Below are positions 12,065 to 24,892 of a stretch of DNA of 64,000 nucleotides, in pieces. How positions within the stretch are numbered: the first letter of the stretch is position 1; each line of letters opens with the position of its first letter. Under the pieces are notes generated by a model. That model saw nothing but the letters and a program-made list of their open reading frames with translations, did no database searches and had not been told where the DNA came from. Made by a program: the position numbers and the translations under genes. This DNA comes from Adiantum capillus-veneris. Its lineage: Eukaryota > Streptophyta > Polypodiopsida > Polypodiales > Pteridaceae. The stretch lies in assembly GCA_014529385.2 (NCBI GenBank), contig CM043966.1:44710537-44774536 (forward strand). Reading direction: 5' to 3'.

Positions 12065-12343
12065 TTAACAACCTGTGTCTAGGTTGATCATATATCCATG
12101 GATAATCCTTGCATCAAAATTGATTCTGGTGGCCTCAAGTACCACCTTCATGCCCCACAGCCTAAGTAACGCCCTCTCATTCTGATGGAATACATACTTC
12201 CCTATCTTATGGTGTGGCATAAAACGTTCTTCTTCGATTGGATGTAACAGCTCTTCAAACTCTATTGTTTTTAACATCAATTGCCTCTTGCATGGCCTGC
12301 GACATTGATTGCTTGGTCTTCCCCATCTTTGAACCTTGCTAAG
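12065..12343 (-). pseudogene. Unrecognised ORF broken by the chromovirus insertion
   Basis: The minus strand is open for about 93 codons up to the LTR boundary at 12344, ending ...MINLDTGC and stop. Its upstream part should continue at 20498 on the other side of the inserted element. Joining there keeps the frame for only about a dozen codons before a stop, next to a CAA/GTAAGT donor-like site (about 20528). No family recognised. Confidence 0.3.
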
Positions 12344-12719
12344 TGTCATAATAACTAATATCTAATTCTCCTAAATGATTTTATCATGTTAAACTGATCA
12401 ATTAATATGGGGAAGTGCCAAGGGAGAAAAAGCTAGAATATTGGTTAAGCTAGCAGACCGGCCACAATAGGGATCCAAAGGAGGGAAAATAGGGATCCAA
12501 AGGGGGGGCCATCTCTGCAAAAGAGCAAGGTGCAACAATGGGCTTTAAAGACCCTAAGGTTCATCCCATTAAGACTTCCAAAATGCTAAGGTTCCAACAT
12601 TCAAAGGTTGTGTCCAAAGGTCAAAGCTTAGGAAAATTGGATGCTTGGTGTGTGTACAAAAAGTCTTCAAAGAGTCCTACATAGGAGGGGGCGAGTCCTG
12701 GAAGTAGGGGATGAGAGAG

Positions 12720-12772
<53 letters not shown>

Positions 12773-13585
12773 AGCTCCTGTATACAAAGAGAATGAGCGA
12801 CACATGTCAACTCCCTAGCCTAGATGCCCACAAGGTGTACTCAAATCCTATTGGATAGCAATGGAGGTGGACCAATGAGAATTAGGCTATAATAAATCTA
12901 GTTTAATTCATTTAAAATCACTTAATAAAAGAACCAATAAGAATTAAGCTCTCTAGAAGACTATTGGACAGTCTCCCAAGGGGTCCAATGAGCATTTAGC
13001 AGCCCAATGGCTTGCCTAATTCCTATTGGCCAGGAGACAAAGGGGTCCAATGAGAGTTTAGTTGCATTAATTAATTACCTAAAGCTCTCACAAAAGGGGA
13101 AAGGCGGACACATGTCAGAAGGCTATCACTTATGCTACTTATTTTTCATTGGCTAAGCCTGGAGGGGTCCAATGAGGTGCTAGCAAGAGTAATTAGCAAG
13201 AGGTGTCGACCAAGAGAGAGGGGGGGCTGAATTTTACAAGGAATTATTGCACACACACTCACACAAGCTCATGTTTGAAGCAAGAAGACTCTCTTTGTCT
13301 CCTTCTCAAGCTTTAATGGAAAGCTTATCACCTACTCCAAGCTTGTGAGAAGGGAAACCTACACCAACAACTCTTGGCTTTGTGATGCAAATCCAACCAA
13401 GAGCCAAGCTTCAATGCATGCTCATCTCCTCTACCATGATAATTACTAAGCTATGTTATGCTTTTTGCTGCTCTCTCCACCCATGCACTCTTGTTATGCT
13501 CATTAGGAATCTATTCTAATGAAATGCTCACTGTGTTCATGCTAATTTTTTCTACACACAAGTTACTAGGCCATTAAATGTTACA
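12344..13585 (+). repeat. 5' LTR of the chromovirus (short form)
   Basis: It runs from TGTCATAATAAC to ...TGTTACA, 1242 bp. It shares its sequence with the solo LTRs at 8-3213 and 21985-23555 but lacks their extra ~350-bp block. A (CA)n tract at 12722-12767 is much longer than the matching tract in the 3' LTR. Confidence 0.92.
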
Positions 13586-14002
13586 TTGGTATCAGAGCAC
13601 AAGGTTTCTCTTTTCTTGCTCAAGAAGGGAGGTCCTCAAGCTAGCTATAAATGGTTGGTATTATTAATTGCATTTGACTAAGTAGAATAGGGAATTTTCA
13701 GCCTTGCAGTGCGCCTGCCTTCGTGCAGATAACGGGGCATCACCGTCGAGAGCTATGGTCTTAATAGTGGAGTCCTACGGGGCTTGCCTACGGCTTAACC
13801 ACTATTGAGCTATTAGAAGGTTGACAAGAGTCGGTGTTGTTTTGGTGTTGAACGACCCTCTCTTCCATTCCTTGCAATTAATGGTATTCGAGCCACGGGT
13901 ACAGTAGCTTGAGTGCTTTTCTAAAGGGGTAAAGAGGGGTAGCAACTAGGGCTTGAAGTGCCAAAGTACACCTAAAAAATTTTACACCTAAAAGTTGTCA
14001 AA

Positions 14003-15500
14003 ATGGCTGACAATAGTAAAGAGAGTGAAATTAATGTTGATAGCTTTGATTTTGCTAATAAACATGCTACTAATGATGCCCCTATGCTTGTTAACTACCT
14101 TGTTTCTACGCTTCAACAATCCATGGAAAGTCCATCCCTCCAAAGTGAAGTGCAACGGCAGCATCTTCATGCTCATGGGATTCTCCAAGCTCTCCACCAT
14201 GATGAGAGAGTACCTAGGAAGTCTCCTTGCGAGACTTCCAAAAGAGGCCTCTCTCCAATTCGGGAAGAAGAAGAGGATCCATAAGAAGGGCTCAAAATTT
14301 TTCTTCTTGAAGATGCATCTCCTTCCCAAAGGAGAACTCAAGAGCCCCCACCAAAGGAACGAGAAAGAAGTGAGTCTCCTGCCACGTCGACGGAGATGGC
14401 TCCACGAAGACGGCGGGCAAAACTCTCTCCATCACCTCCTAAACGGATAAGACCATCACACACATCTCCACACCATAATTCAAATAGGGATGACAAAAAG
14501 CAAGAGAAGAAAAAGGCGAGAAAGAGGACACCCTCTTCTCCATCTTCTTCATCCTCTTCCTCTTATGAAAGTGATGGTGCAGATAAAGAGGATCAAGGCA
14601 AGAAAAGGTGAGAAAGAGGTCACCCTCTTCTCCATCTTCATCTTCTGAAGAAAGCGATGGTGCAAATTTTGAACCATCAAAAGAAGAGGCCATAGGAAAT
14701 CCTATGCCACGTGGAAGAGGTCATCCAAGCTTAAGAAGTTCAAAGAGAGAGGAAAGAGCATCCTTTTCCTTACCTACGATGGCACCTTTGGTGCTACAGA
14801 CAAAGTCTTGGCCTTTAGCCAACAATTCAATGCGGCGTTTTGAGATGAGGGCTTCATGGAGTCCTCTAAGCTACGCCATGTAGCTATGCACTTTCAAAAG
14901 TCCGCCAGGCAATGGTAGTCTAGTCTACGGGCCAACGGTTAAGCTTCACGAACATGGAAAGCCTTAAGAGCTTCCATTATGAAGCAGTTTTTGGCCATCG
15001 ATGCCAAAGACAAAGTACTCACCGAATGGTGAAGCTTGAAGCTCTCTCCCTACAAATCCATTCACAAATATGTAGACAAGTTTTGGGACCTACATCTCAA
15101 AGCCATTGTCTTCAAAAAGATGGATTTTAGAGAGGAAAAGCAACAATTTTGTGTGGGCTTAACTGAAGAAATGGCGGAGTATGTCAACTCCCAAAGGCCA
15201 CGCACCATATCGACGGTTATACACCATACTATGGTGGCTTCTTGAATCAATTTCCAAACAGAGGCTAAGAGAAATTCTAAGCCCACGAAAACAAGGGTTC
15301 CAATGAGCCTAAGGGGAAGGACAATGTCCAAAATTCTCCTAAGGGCAATTCCAACAAAGCTTAGGAGAAGGGAGTTTACAAAGGCAAAAACAAACTCTCT
15401 CCTGAAGAGCTTGAGTGTTATCGCAAGGATAATCGTTGTTTCAAGTGCGGCGAGCAAGGGCATGCATATCGTGCTTGTCCCCAAAATAACACCCACCATG
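14003..15500 (+). pseudogene. Chromovirus gag remnant with CCHC zinc knuckle
   Basis: An ATG at 14003 opens a 93-codon frame (MADNSKESEINVDSF...) that stops at 14284. The gag continues in shifted frames through a serine/lysine-rich region (14396-14700), a capsid-like segment (about 15036-15245) and a zinc knuckle at 15437-15478 reading CFKCGEQGHAYRAC, which is complete C-X2-C-X4-H-X4-C. Gag forms the particle and binds element RNA. Several frameshifts and stops separate these parts, so no full-length Gag can be made. Confidence 0.8.
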
Positions 15501-15517
15501 AGCCTCCTAGAGCTACC

Positions 15518-18500
15518 TTGGTCGAAATCCAAGAAGAGGAAGCTCACCACAAAGGATGTCCTCTATGCCATGCTTGGGGAAAGGTAAGAGAACATGATGA
15601 TTTTATTCTCTTTGACCCTGGTTCTGCTCACAATTTCATATCCACAGAGTTGGCCACCAAGCTAGGCATCCAAGCCTATGAGATGGGAGATGTCCTACCC
15701 GCAAATGGTGCTTTCAAGGGGCAAGAAGCTTTAGTCACTCCCTTAATTGAGAAATTGAGGCTCCATGTCCAAAGCTATGTGGACAAAGAGGACTTCGTTA
15801 TCTCTCCTCTCAAGCATGAGGATGTAATCCTAGGGGCACCATGGTTTGATCGCATGGCTACCAATGTTAAATTCCCTGAAAGAAGAATCTACTTTAGGTT
15901 CAGGGAAAAAGATATGTACATAGATTCTAAAGAGATGGGTAACACCATACCCATTGTACATACGCAAGCTTTCAATAAGTCAATAAAGAGCTCTATTTCC
16001 GTGTACATGATTTTTGTTAAAGATTCTCAAAATGAACTTAATGCTTTAGCAAAATAAAATATAAATGATCGCAAGGAATTAGAGTATCCAATTTTCTCAA
16101 GGGGTTTCAATATGTCTTTATTGACGACATCCCTTGTGAAATACCTCCCAAATGAGGCAATGATGATCATGCAATTGAACTTCTTCCAGGAAGTTCACTG
16201 CCTAATAAACCTCCTTATAAACTTTGTCAAGCTCAACAAGAGGAGATTATGAGGCAAGTGTTTGAATTAGTTGAGAAGGGTATGGTTAGGCCTAGCTCAT
16301 CAGCATTTTGCTCACCTGTGTTATTAGTGCAAAAGAAAGACGGCACATATCGTATGTGTGTCGTCTATAGAGCACTAAATAGGATCACTATCAAGAATAG
16401 GTTTCCCGTTCCACAAGTAGAAGACCTATTTGATAAGCTACAAGGGTCCACCTACTTCAGTAGGATTGACCTAAAAAAGTGGCTACCATCAAATAAGGAT
16501 AGTTGATCAAGACATTGTAAAGACCGCATTTTGCACTACGTTTGGTCTTTACGAATATATTGTCATGCCTTCTGGCTTGACCAATGCACCAGCCACATTC
16601 AACCACTTGATGGAGAAGCTATTCAGGCCTCACCGAACCTTTACTGGAGTGTTCTTTGATGATATTATCATCTACTCTAATTCACTAGATGAACACAAGC
16701 AACACCTCCAGGTAATATTTCAAGTTCTAAGAGAGAATAAACTTTATGTTAATCAAAAGAAAAGTGATTTTTTCTTGCAAGAGATTCAGTATTTAGGTCA
16801 CATTATCTCTCAAGATGGCATCCAAATGGATCCATCAAAGTTAGAGGTAATAAAAGGATGGCCTAAACCAAGGAATATTCATGAACTAAGAAGCTTTATA
16901 GGCATGTGTGCTTACTATACACGCTTCATAGAAAAGTTCTCACAAATTGCAGGACCATTACATGACCTAACAAAGAAAAACATTAGGTATACATGGTCTT
17001 CCAAGGAGAAAAATGCTTTCAAAAAGCTTTAAAAAAAGCTTATCTATCAACACGTGCTTACACTACCGGATCTCTCAAAGCCATTTGAGGTCCAATGTGA
17101 CGGTTGTGGTGATTTCCTTGGAGCTGTTTTGCTCCAAGAAGGGCACGCCATAGCCTATGCAAGTCAAAGGCTCGACCTTGTTGAGCAAGCTCTAGGCATA
17201 TATGAGAAGTAACTCCTCGCAGTTCTACATGCCTTAGACTCATGGAAGCACTATTTATTGGGGACTCCTTTCATTCTGTGAACGGATCACCAAAGTCTTA
17301 AGTACTTCATGACGCAGACCAAGCTCTCCGACAAACAAATGAATTGGGAAAATTTCCTTTCGCAGTTTCATTTTCATATTGCTCACATTGTTGGCAAGCA
17401 TAATCAAGTAGCTGATGCACTCTCAAGACAGTCGAGAGAGAGAATGCGGTTTCCATAGCAACTCACAATGATCTATCTTCTGTGATAGATGAGTATGCTA
17501 TTGATCCCAATTTTAGAGATGTGATTTCAGCCCTTGCATAAGGGAAGAAAGAGGAACCATTTACTTTACAAGATGGTTATCTTCTCTATGGCAATAGACT
17601 ATGCATTACTAACTCACTACGTGAGAAAGTAATGTATGAATCTCATGCTCCTCCTTATGCGGGGAATAGAGGGATTCAGTCTACCCTAAAGGGGATTGAA
17701 ACATATTTCTATTGGCCTACCATGAAAGCAAACATACAAGAGTATGTTTCTAAATGTGTGGTATGCCAAAAGACGAAGTTTGATAGAGGGAAGCAACTTG
17801 GATTGCTTCAACCTTTGCCAATCCTTAATTCATCATGGGAGAGCATATCCATAAATTTATCTTTGGATTGCCTAAGTCTATCCATGGGAATACGGGAATA
17901 TGGACAATAGTAGACAGGTTCAGTAAACAAGCTTATTTTATACCTGTCAAAAAGACTATCATAGCCCATCAAATGGAAACCCTCTTCATTTCACAAATCT
18001 TCAAATACCATGGCTTGCCAATGTCCATAGTGTCGGATAGAGATCCTAGAATGACTAGTAATTTCTGGAAGGGTCTCTTTGAGAATTTAGGGACAAGGCT
18101 AAATTTATCTTCGGCCTATCATCCGCAAACAGATGGCCAAAGTGAAATAGCTTACCTAACCATTCTTGATCTACTAAAAGCCCAAAGTAGATTAAAGGTC
18201 CCAATGGGAGAAGTACTTACCCTTAGTGGAGTATACATACAATAACATTGTACATACTTCCATAGGAAAAGCACTTTTTGAGATAATTGGGGGAAGATCA
18301 AAAAGTCCCCTCCTACTTAAGGTACAGGGGAAGATCTTCGGTGTAGATGAGTACAGCCGAGACCTACAAGAATCTTTCCAAAAGATTAAGGATGGTATCT
18401 CTATCTCACAGCAAAGGCAAAAGGATGCTGCTGATAAACATAGAAGAACCCAAACCTTTAAATAAAATGATTGGGTCTTACTTAAATTTCCCAAGGCTCG

Positions 18501-18910
18501 ATTAAGGCACACGACGGCCAAGAATCCTACGGGACACCAAAAGTACTATGCTAAGTTAGCAAAAAGGTACTGTGGTCCCTTCTAGATTCTTAGGCCAATC
18601 AATGAGATGGCCTATCAACTCAAGTTGCCCAAGCATTGGCTCATACACAATGCTTTCCATGTGAGCCTACTAAAGCCTTACAAAGGAGAGCCACCTCAAG
18701 AACCAACTATTGAAGACCCACCGGAGATAGAGGACCAAGAAGAGGTGTTGCAACCCGAGTCCATTCTCCGACATGAATACAAGGTACTAAGAAGCGGTAA
18801 GACTATCTGATGATATCTTATTAAGTTTAAGAATTATCCTTTTGAAGATGCTAGATGGATGTAAGGCATACAATTAAAGGATAACCTAAACCTTGTCAAT
18901 GCTTACAATG
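15518..18910 (+). pseudogene. Chromovirus pol remnant (PR-RT-RH-IN-chromodomain)
   Basis: The protease motif is D-P-G (15614-15622) instead of D-S/T-G, followed by AHNFIS. Reverse transcriptase covers 16249-17032; a one-base gain in an A run near 16476-16482 breaks the frame before the fingers/palm junction, and the catalytic motif FFDD lies at 16652-16663. RNase H (17050-17430) has several stops. Integrase starts about 17632 with its zinc-binding CVVCQ; the first catalytic Asp position reads Asn (17854-17856) with a one-base loss beside it, while the DRDP and GQSE acidic residues remain. A later frameshift near 18190 and stops precede the C-terminal RSGKTI...FKNYPFEDARWM segment (18760-18865), typical of a chromodomain and the basis for the chromovirus call. 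Confidence 0.88.
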
Positions 18911-19276
18911 CTTCCGTAGAGTAAGCAAATGTACAAATGTTAAACATGAACAAAGTTTTTGTCTTATAAGACTCTCTTTTTCTTTATTGTGCACAAAAAT
19001 GAAGTAGTATGCATGCTTAGATCAAGTTTGCGGAGAGGACATCTCCCAAACACCAAGTAGATCTTGTCACTCTACTATGGAAGATTGATAGGACTAATGT
19101 GCAGACATGCTTGTGGAAGCTTAGGATCTCAAGCGCCAAATGGACTAGTCATCCATCTGGAACGATGTCGTAGGGTAACATAGGGATCCTCTACCCGCTA
19201 GAAAAAGGACTAATGAATAGGCTTTATCTTCTCTACCCCATAGTCGAGGAGGACTATGATTTCAAGAGAGAGATAA

Positions 19277-20497
19277 TGTCATAATAACTAATATCTAATT
19301 CTCCTAAATGATTTTCTCATGTTAAACTGATCATTTAATATGGGGAAGTGCTAGGGGAGAAAAAGCTAGAATATTGGTTAAGCTAGCAGACCGGCCACAA
19401 TAGGGATCCAAAGGAGGGAAAACAGGGATCCAAAGGGGGGGACCATCTTTGCAAAACAACAAGGTGCAACAATGGGCTTTAAAGACCCTAAGGTTCATCC
19501 CATCAAGACTTCCAAAATTCTAAGGTTCCAACATTCAAAGGTTGTGTCCAAAGGTCAAAGCTTAGGAAAATTGGATCCTTGGTGTGCGTACAAAAAGTCT
19601 TCAAAGAGTCCTACATAGGAGGGGGCGAGCCCTGGAAGTAGGGGATGAGAGAGAAACACACACACACACACACACACACACTCACTCACAAGCTCATGTA
19701 CACAAAGGGAATGAGGGACACATGTTAGCTCCCTAGCCTAGATGCCCACAAGGTGTACTCAAATCTTATTGGATGGCCATAGAGGTGGACCAATGAGAAT
19801 TAGGCTAGAGTAAATCTAGTTTAATTCATTTAAAAACACTTAATAAAAGAACCAATAAGAATTAAGCTCCCTAGAAGACTATTGGACAGTCTCCCAAGGG
19901 ATCCAATGAGCATTCAACAGCCCAATGGCTTGCCTGATTCCTATTGGCCAGGAGACAAAGGGGTCCAATGAGATTTTAGTTGCATTAATTAATTACCTAA
20001 AGCTCTCACAAAAGGGGAAAGGGGGACACATGTCAGAAGGCTATCACTTATGCTACTTTTTTTTCATTAGCTAAGCCTGGAGGGGTCCAATGAGGTGCTA
20101 GCAAGAGTAATTAGCAAGAGAGAGAGGGGGCTGAATTTTACAAGGAATTATTGCACACACACTCACACAAGCTCATGTGTGAAGCAAGAAGACTCTCTCT
20201 CTCCCTCTCTCTCCTTCTCAAGCTTTAATGGAAAGCTTATTACCTACTCCAAGCTTGTGAGAAGGGAGGCCTACACCAACTACTCTTGGCTTTGTGATGC
20301 AAATCCAACCAAGAACCAAGCTTCAATGCATGCTCATCTCCTCTACCATGCTAATTACTAAGCTATGTTATGCTTTTTGTTTATCTCTCCACCCAAGCAC
20401 TCTTGTTATGCTCATTAGAAATCTATTCTAATGAAATGCTCACTATGTTCATGCTAATTTCCGCTACACACAAGTTACTAGGCCATTAAATGTTACA
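19277..20497 (+). repeat. 3' LTR of the chromovirus
   Basis: It runs from TGTCATAATAAC to ...TGTTACA, 1221 bp, colinear with the 5' LTR apart from scattered substitutions and a shorter (CA)n tract (19655-19681). I see about five differences in the first 80 bp, so the insertion is not very recent. Confidence 0.92.
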
Positions 20498-21979
20498 CGA
20501 AGGACCCTTTGTAGAGAAGGGAAAACTTACTTGATGAGGATGGTGAGTCAAAACATGAGCACTGTGGAGTACTCAATTGCACAACAAACACTTTAGACGG
20601 TGAAGAGATGATGATGCACGCATAGTAATGGACGTAGGTGACGTCGATGTAGGTGATGGCACAGGGAGCTCTATAGGCCAAGATGCTAATGGCGCAAGAC
20701 ACTGAGGGACTAAAGATGATGAATCACGCATGCATTACATAGTTATATGAACTCAAGCCATGAATGCACCACTCTCTTGTAGCCTCGAAGTTATGTCCAT
20801 CGTTTTTGACGTGGCACACGTTCATTGGTCAGTATTTGTAATGATTACTGGTGAGATTCCCAAAAGGATTTGATCATTAATGACCTATCAATTACTAGTA
20901 TGAAATTCAGACTTCTTTGATTCCTCGTTGATCTGATATGAACTGGAACCGTCCCCACCAACTCTATTGGTTTTCTACGTTCCTTAACTCCCATTATTTT
21001 TGGTCTGATATTGAACAAGTTTAAAGGTTCATTACCTGATTCTGAGTTAAACGTGTTGTGGGATGTTGGTTTTGGGGTTTCATCTATTTTGGTACATTAC
21101 GACTTGATTTTTGCCTCATTATAGACCCCTAGCAACAATAAACTTGATAAATCCTTAAGTCTCATTGTTCCATTGGAGAAAACCCAAGCAGCTTTTTATG
21201 GTTTCGACCATGCAACTTTCAGATTAGGCTTATTTGGGCCTAGCTTTGACTGATAGAGTAAACTCCGTACTCAATTTCATGCCTATTCTTCTCTTCCACA
21301 ATTGCTTCATTGTTATGACATTTTGCAAGGTAGGCATGCACTGATAAAGATTCCATAGGATCATCCCGACCTATTGTATGGAATATGCCCAGAGGGATTC
21401 ACTATGTAGTTCTGTATGATATCACGTGAGTGTAAGGAAAAGGGGTTTTAAATAGGAGTGCCATAAGCGTTTACAATAGGGGTGATTCCCTACTTATTTA
21501 TTGATTGTCTACTGTAGTAGGTAGAGAGGGGGGAGGGAGGGGGAAGAGAGAGAAACCTACAAGTCTCAAAACTTTGTAGAATAACTCTTATTTGATCCAA
21601 ACTTTTTGGCAAATTTTAATACAAAATTTCAAAAATGCCGCATTGACATGTGTGAACTAAACGTGGATGCCATGTAGAGGTTTTTATGAAAATGATATAA
21701 TAATGTAAAAGCTCATGGTGGCTTGCATAATAAGGTGAAAATGCAATGTCTAATGCATCATTAACAAGTCTAGGCTAGCAGAAAGGAAGTATTTTATATC
21801 ATAAGCATAGTATATTGATCGTGCAACACTTAATCTAGGGTGCCAAAAATATAGTAGAATGCTACCCCCCAAGAGAGAGTGAGCACCAAGTGAGCATATA
21901 GTATATAACAAGTCCCAAGAAAAAGGATAGTAAGACACATAGTGCACCCATAGTACCTAGTGAAAAAACTAAAGACAAT
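20498..21979. other. Intergenic, no gene recognised
   Basis: About 1.5 kb of low-complexity-poor, AT-rich DNA. Short frames occur but none resembles a known family. The first 250 bp are the continuation of the locus interrupted by the chromovirus. Confidence 0.6.
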
Positions 21980-21984
21980 GATAG

Positions 21985-22663
21985 TGTAATGGAATATGGC
22001 TATAACATTGACTGTAACGGAAATTGAAATAACAATAGTGAGCGTTTCCTTTAAGAGAATTCTTAAAGAGCATAAGAAGAGTAAATGATTAAAGGTAGCA
22101 AGATGAACATTACACCTAATTAGCTTGGCATGAACAATACTTGTAAAAGAGAGAGAGAAAGGATCAGAGAAATTGACAACAATTGAGGACCGGATTTACT
22201 TTGAGTCGGTCCCCCCTCCAAAAGGCTTTTGTATTATAGGTTTTCCCATGAAGAGAGACTTGGTACAATACAACATTTGTATTCCTTGTGACCTCGTTGG
22301 TGCAATGAAGATTCATGCACCAAGATTATGCCCTTAACTATCTTACCAAAGCATTAACATGTCCCCAGCCTGAGTCTCAAGACCTCAAACACCTTTGAAG
22401 GTGGAGAGAGCTAGCAGGGAATGAGGGTAGGGAAGAGGAATAAGGAGTAACATACGAGAAAGAAATAATCTCCTCACTTTTATTACTCTTGTAGCCTAGC
22501 ATAGCATAATATCATAGTAATGGAGATGAAGAAGATGGAAAGCTTGCACTTGGGAGCATGGCTCTTGGTTGGATTTGCAATCTATAGCCAAGAGATGTTT
22601 GTGTAGGCTCTCAAATTCTCAATCTTGGAGAAGGAGATGGAGTTCTTGCTCAACACCATCAGA

Positions 22664-22716
<53 letters not shown>

Positions 22717-23002
22717 AAAGAGAGAGTATATGGTCAAGCTACCCCCCTCCTTGCTTGGATTGACCCCTCTTCCTAGCTCTAGCTTGAAGTTGATTGGACC
22801 TTCTCTAGACTAGCCAATCACATGCATTAGACAGATCAAACAACCATGGTAGCATTTGGACAAGTGTCCTCCTTTCCCCTTTGAGAGAGAGGGCTTGGAC
22901 CCCTTTAGAGGTCAACCAATAGGCTTTAGGCACTACATGAGGCCAGCACATGTAGGTGCTTGACATGTGTCCTTGTTGCCTCTTAGGTCTTGGGCTTGCC
23001 TT

Positions 23003-23041
<39 letters not shown>

Positions 23042-23555
23042 CTCTCTCATGCCCCTAGCTTTAGGGCTCACCCCCCTTCTTGTAGGGATCATGTTGACTT
23101 TGTAACACCTCACCCCTTGAGCACCTTAGTCATGAAGCCCCTCAGGCACCTTAGTCATAAAACATGGCAAGAACCTCAAGCACCTTAATCAATCAAGCAT
23201 GACAAGCACCTCAAGCACCTTAGTTAGCATGCACGACAAGCACCTCAAGAACCTTAGTCACCCACCTCAATCTCAACCCTAGCTTGCCTAAGGTCCTAGG
23301 TCTAAGGACTTTTAACAGTAACCTTTGGAGGTCTTTAATGAAGCTAACCCTAAGGTCTTTCAAGCTCCATTAGCTAGCATTTCTCTTTGTCAGACCATCT
23401 CTCATTTGGACCCATGGACTTTGGTACCGTGCTGAGATAGATCCATAATCACATGTCTATATTCTAACTCTTGTTCCCGTTTATTCTCCCACATTAAATG
23501 GTCAGTTTAATATGAGAAAATCGTTTGGGTTAGTTAGATATTAGATTATATGAAA
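21985..23555 (-). mobile_element. Solo LTR (long form) with perfect TSD GATAG
   Basis: A diverged member of the 290-1884 LTR family: it starts TGTAATGGAATATGGC and ends ...TATATGAAA, with GATAG at both 21980-21984 and 23556-23560. It retains the GGACCGG hairpin block (about 22180-22215) and two (GT)n tracts (22665-22714 and about 23005-23040). At 1571 bp it is the long form. The terminal CA has become AA. It looks older than the two copies at the window start. Confidence 0.88.
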
Positions 23556-23560
23556 GATAG

Positions 23561-24430
23561 CCTACATAGCCATCCTAAATACCAAGCTAGGGGTCAATGT
23601 ACAATAATTTCATAATGTATTAGTAGCCTGCTTAAAACATCATGATCACTTTAGTTACATGGAAAATCTACATGGAAGCTTGTATACAACTTTTGCTTGG
23701 AAATTTTAATGCTAGCCTGTAAGCAATGGCATCACTTTAAATATATTAAAAAAGTTGACAAAAAACTTCAAAAGTATAATAACCTCAAATGTTTGGAACA
23801 CAAAACACAAGCCATTTAGTTCCACCTAGCCTCTTCGGGTGTTAACTCCGAAGGCAATGGGATTTAATGCATCTAAAACTTTCGAGCTTTAATACGTAGA
23901 CACTACTTTATTAGCATCGCTACCGCACAAGTATTGGACACATCCCTTGTAGCATTGATAGTTTGGCAGGCTACTGGCCTCGTGCATTGTCTCTCTCTCT
24001 CTCTCTATCATCGTCAACTTTCTTGCCCACTCTACTTCTCACCTAAGTTCTCACCACTAGGTGTCAGTAGCTACAACAAAGGAAACACTTTCAGCAGTGT
24101 GTGACCATGGTGGAGATCCCTGCACATTTCTTTAATTGTGCAGTATGTAGTAGCCATCAATCGCACACAACTAATAACTAGGCTTCGGTGTGACCACACT
24201 CTAAGTCTAAAACTCTCTTTCTCTGGCATGTCAATGACCAGATTGGAACATGCTTGGAAGAGTACCTTTCCACCTTGGAAGTTGGACTATCTTGAAAATT
24301 GTTTCACATTAATGGTTTCATAAATGCCAAGTCCAATCTTCCTCTCCCGCTCTCAGTGGTTCCAAGCCTCCATCTCAATCCCTCCACTATCCACCTTCCC
24401 TCTCCTTGTTGCGCATGCCCAAGCAGTGAG
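23561..24430. other. Intergenic, no gene recognised
   Basis: AT-rich DNA with a short (CT)n tract at 23987-24007. I see no coding or RNA gene. Confidence 0.6.
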
Positions 24431-24892
24431 TGCACTTGATGTAGTTGGCCAACCCTTGCTACTTTTAATGTGTGTGCTATAAAGCTCCTCGTTGCAACAC
24501 CCACATCCAAGAGATGCCTTTGCCATCTTTCATGCCACAAGCACCACGTCTAGCTCCTTCACAACTTTGCGATGCTGCCTCTGCTAAGCCAATTCACCTT
24601 GGATGTAGACAATTCTTGAAAGGGGGTGATTATGAAGGGAGTTATGTTTTAGCCCCCATATTGCACTTGATGTAGTTGGCCAACCCTTGCTACTTTTAAT
24701 GTGTGTGCTATAAAGCTCCTCGTTGCAACACCCACCTCCAAGAGATGCCTTTGCCATCTTTCATGCCACAAGCACCACGTCTAGCTCCTTCACAACTTTG
24801 CGATGCTGCCTCTGCTAAGCCAATTCACCTTGGATGTAGACAATTCTTGAAAGGGGGTGATTATGAAGGGAGTTATGTTTTAGCCCCCATAT
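24431..24892 (+). repeat. 231-bp tandem duplication, nearly identical copies
   Basis: Positions 24431-24661 and 24662-24892 carry the same 231 bp; the only difference I find is CCACATCC versus CCACCTCC. The unit is 77 codons long and each copy is open in one frame, but a TAG lies at the unit junction, so it is not one protein. The copies must be recent. Confidence 0.95.

Larger units (their letters stand above)
12344..20497 (+). mobile_element. Full-length Ty3 chromovirus, inactivated
   Basis: An 8.15-kb element with two LTRs (12344-13585 and 19277-20497), primer site TGGTATCAGAGC at 13587-13598, gag, pol in the order protease, reverse transcriptase, RNase H, integrase, a C-terminal chromodomain-like segment, and a purine-rich AAGAGAGAGA just before the 3' LTR (about 19264-19273). 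The 5-bp flanks are CTAAG (12339-12343) and CGAAG (20498-20502), a probable duplication with one change. Stops and frameshifts in every pol domain make it defective. Confidence 0.92.

Noticed and set aside
20498-20760. Coding exon continuing the ORF at 12065-12343
   Set aside because: The joined frame stays open for only about a dozen codons and no family is recognised; left as an interrupted unknown.
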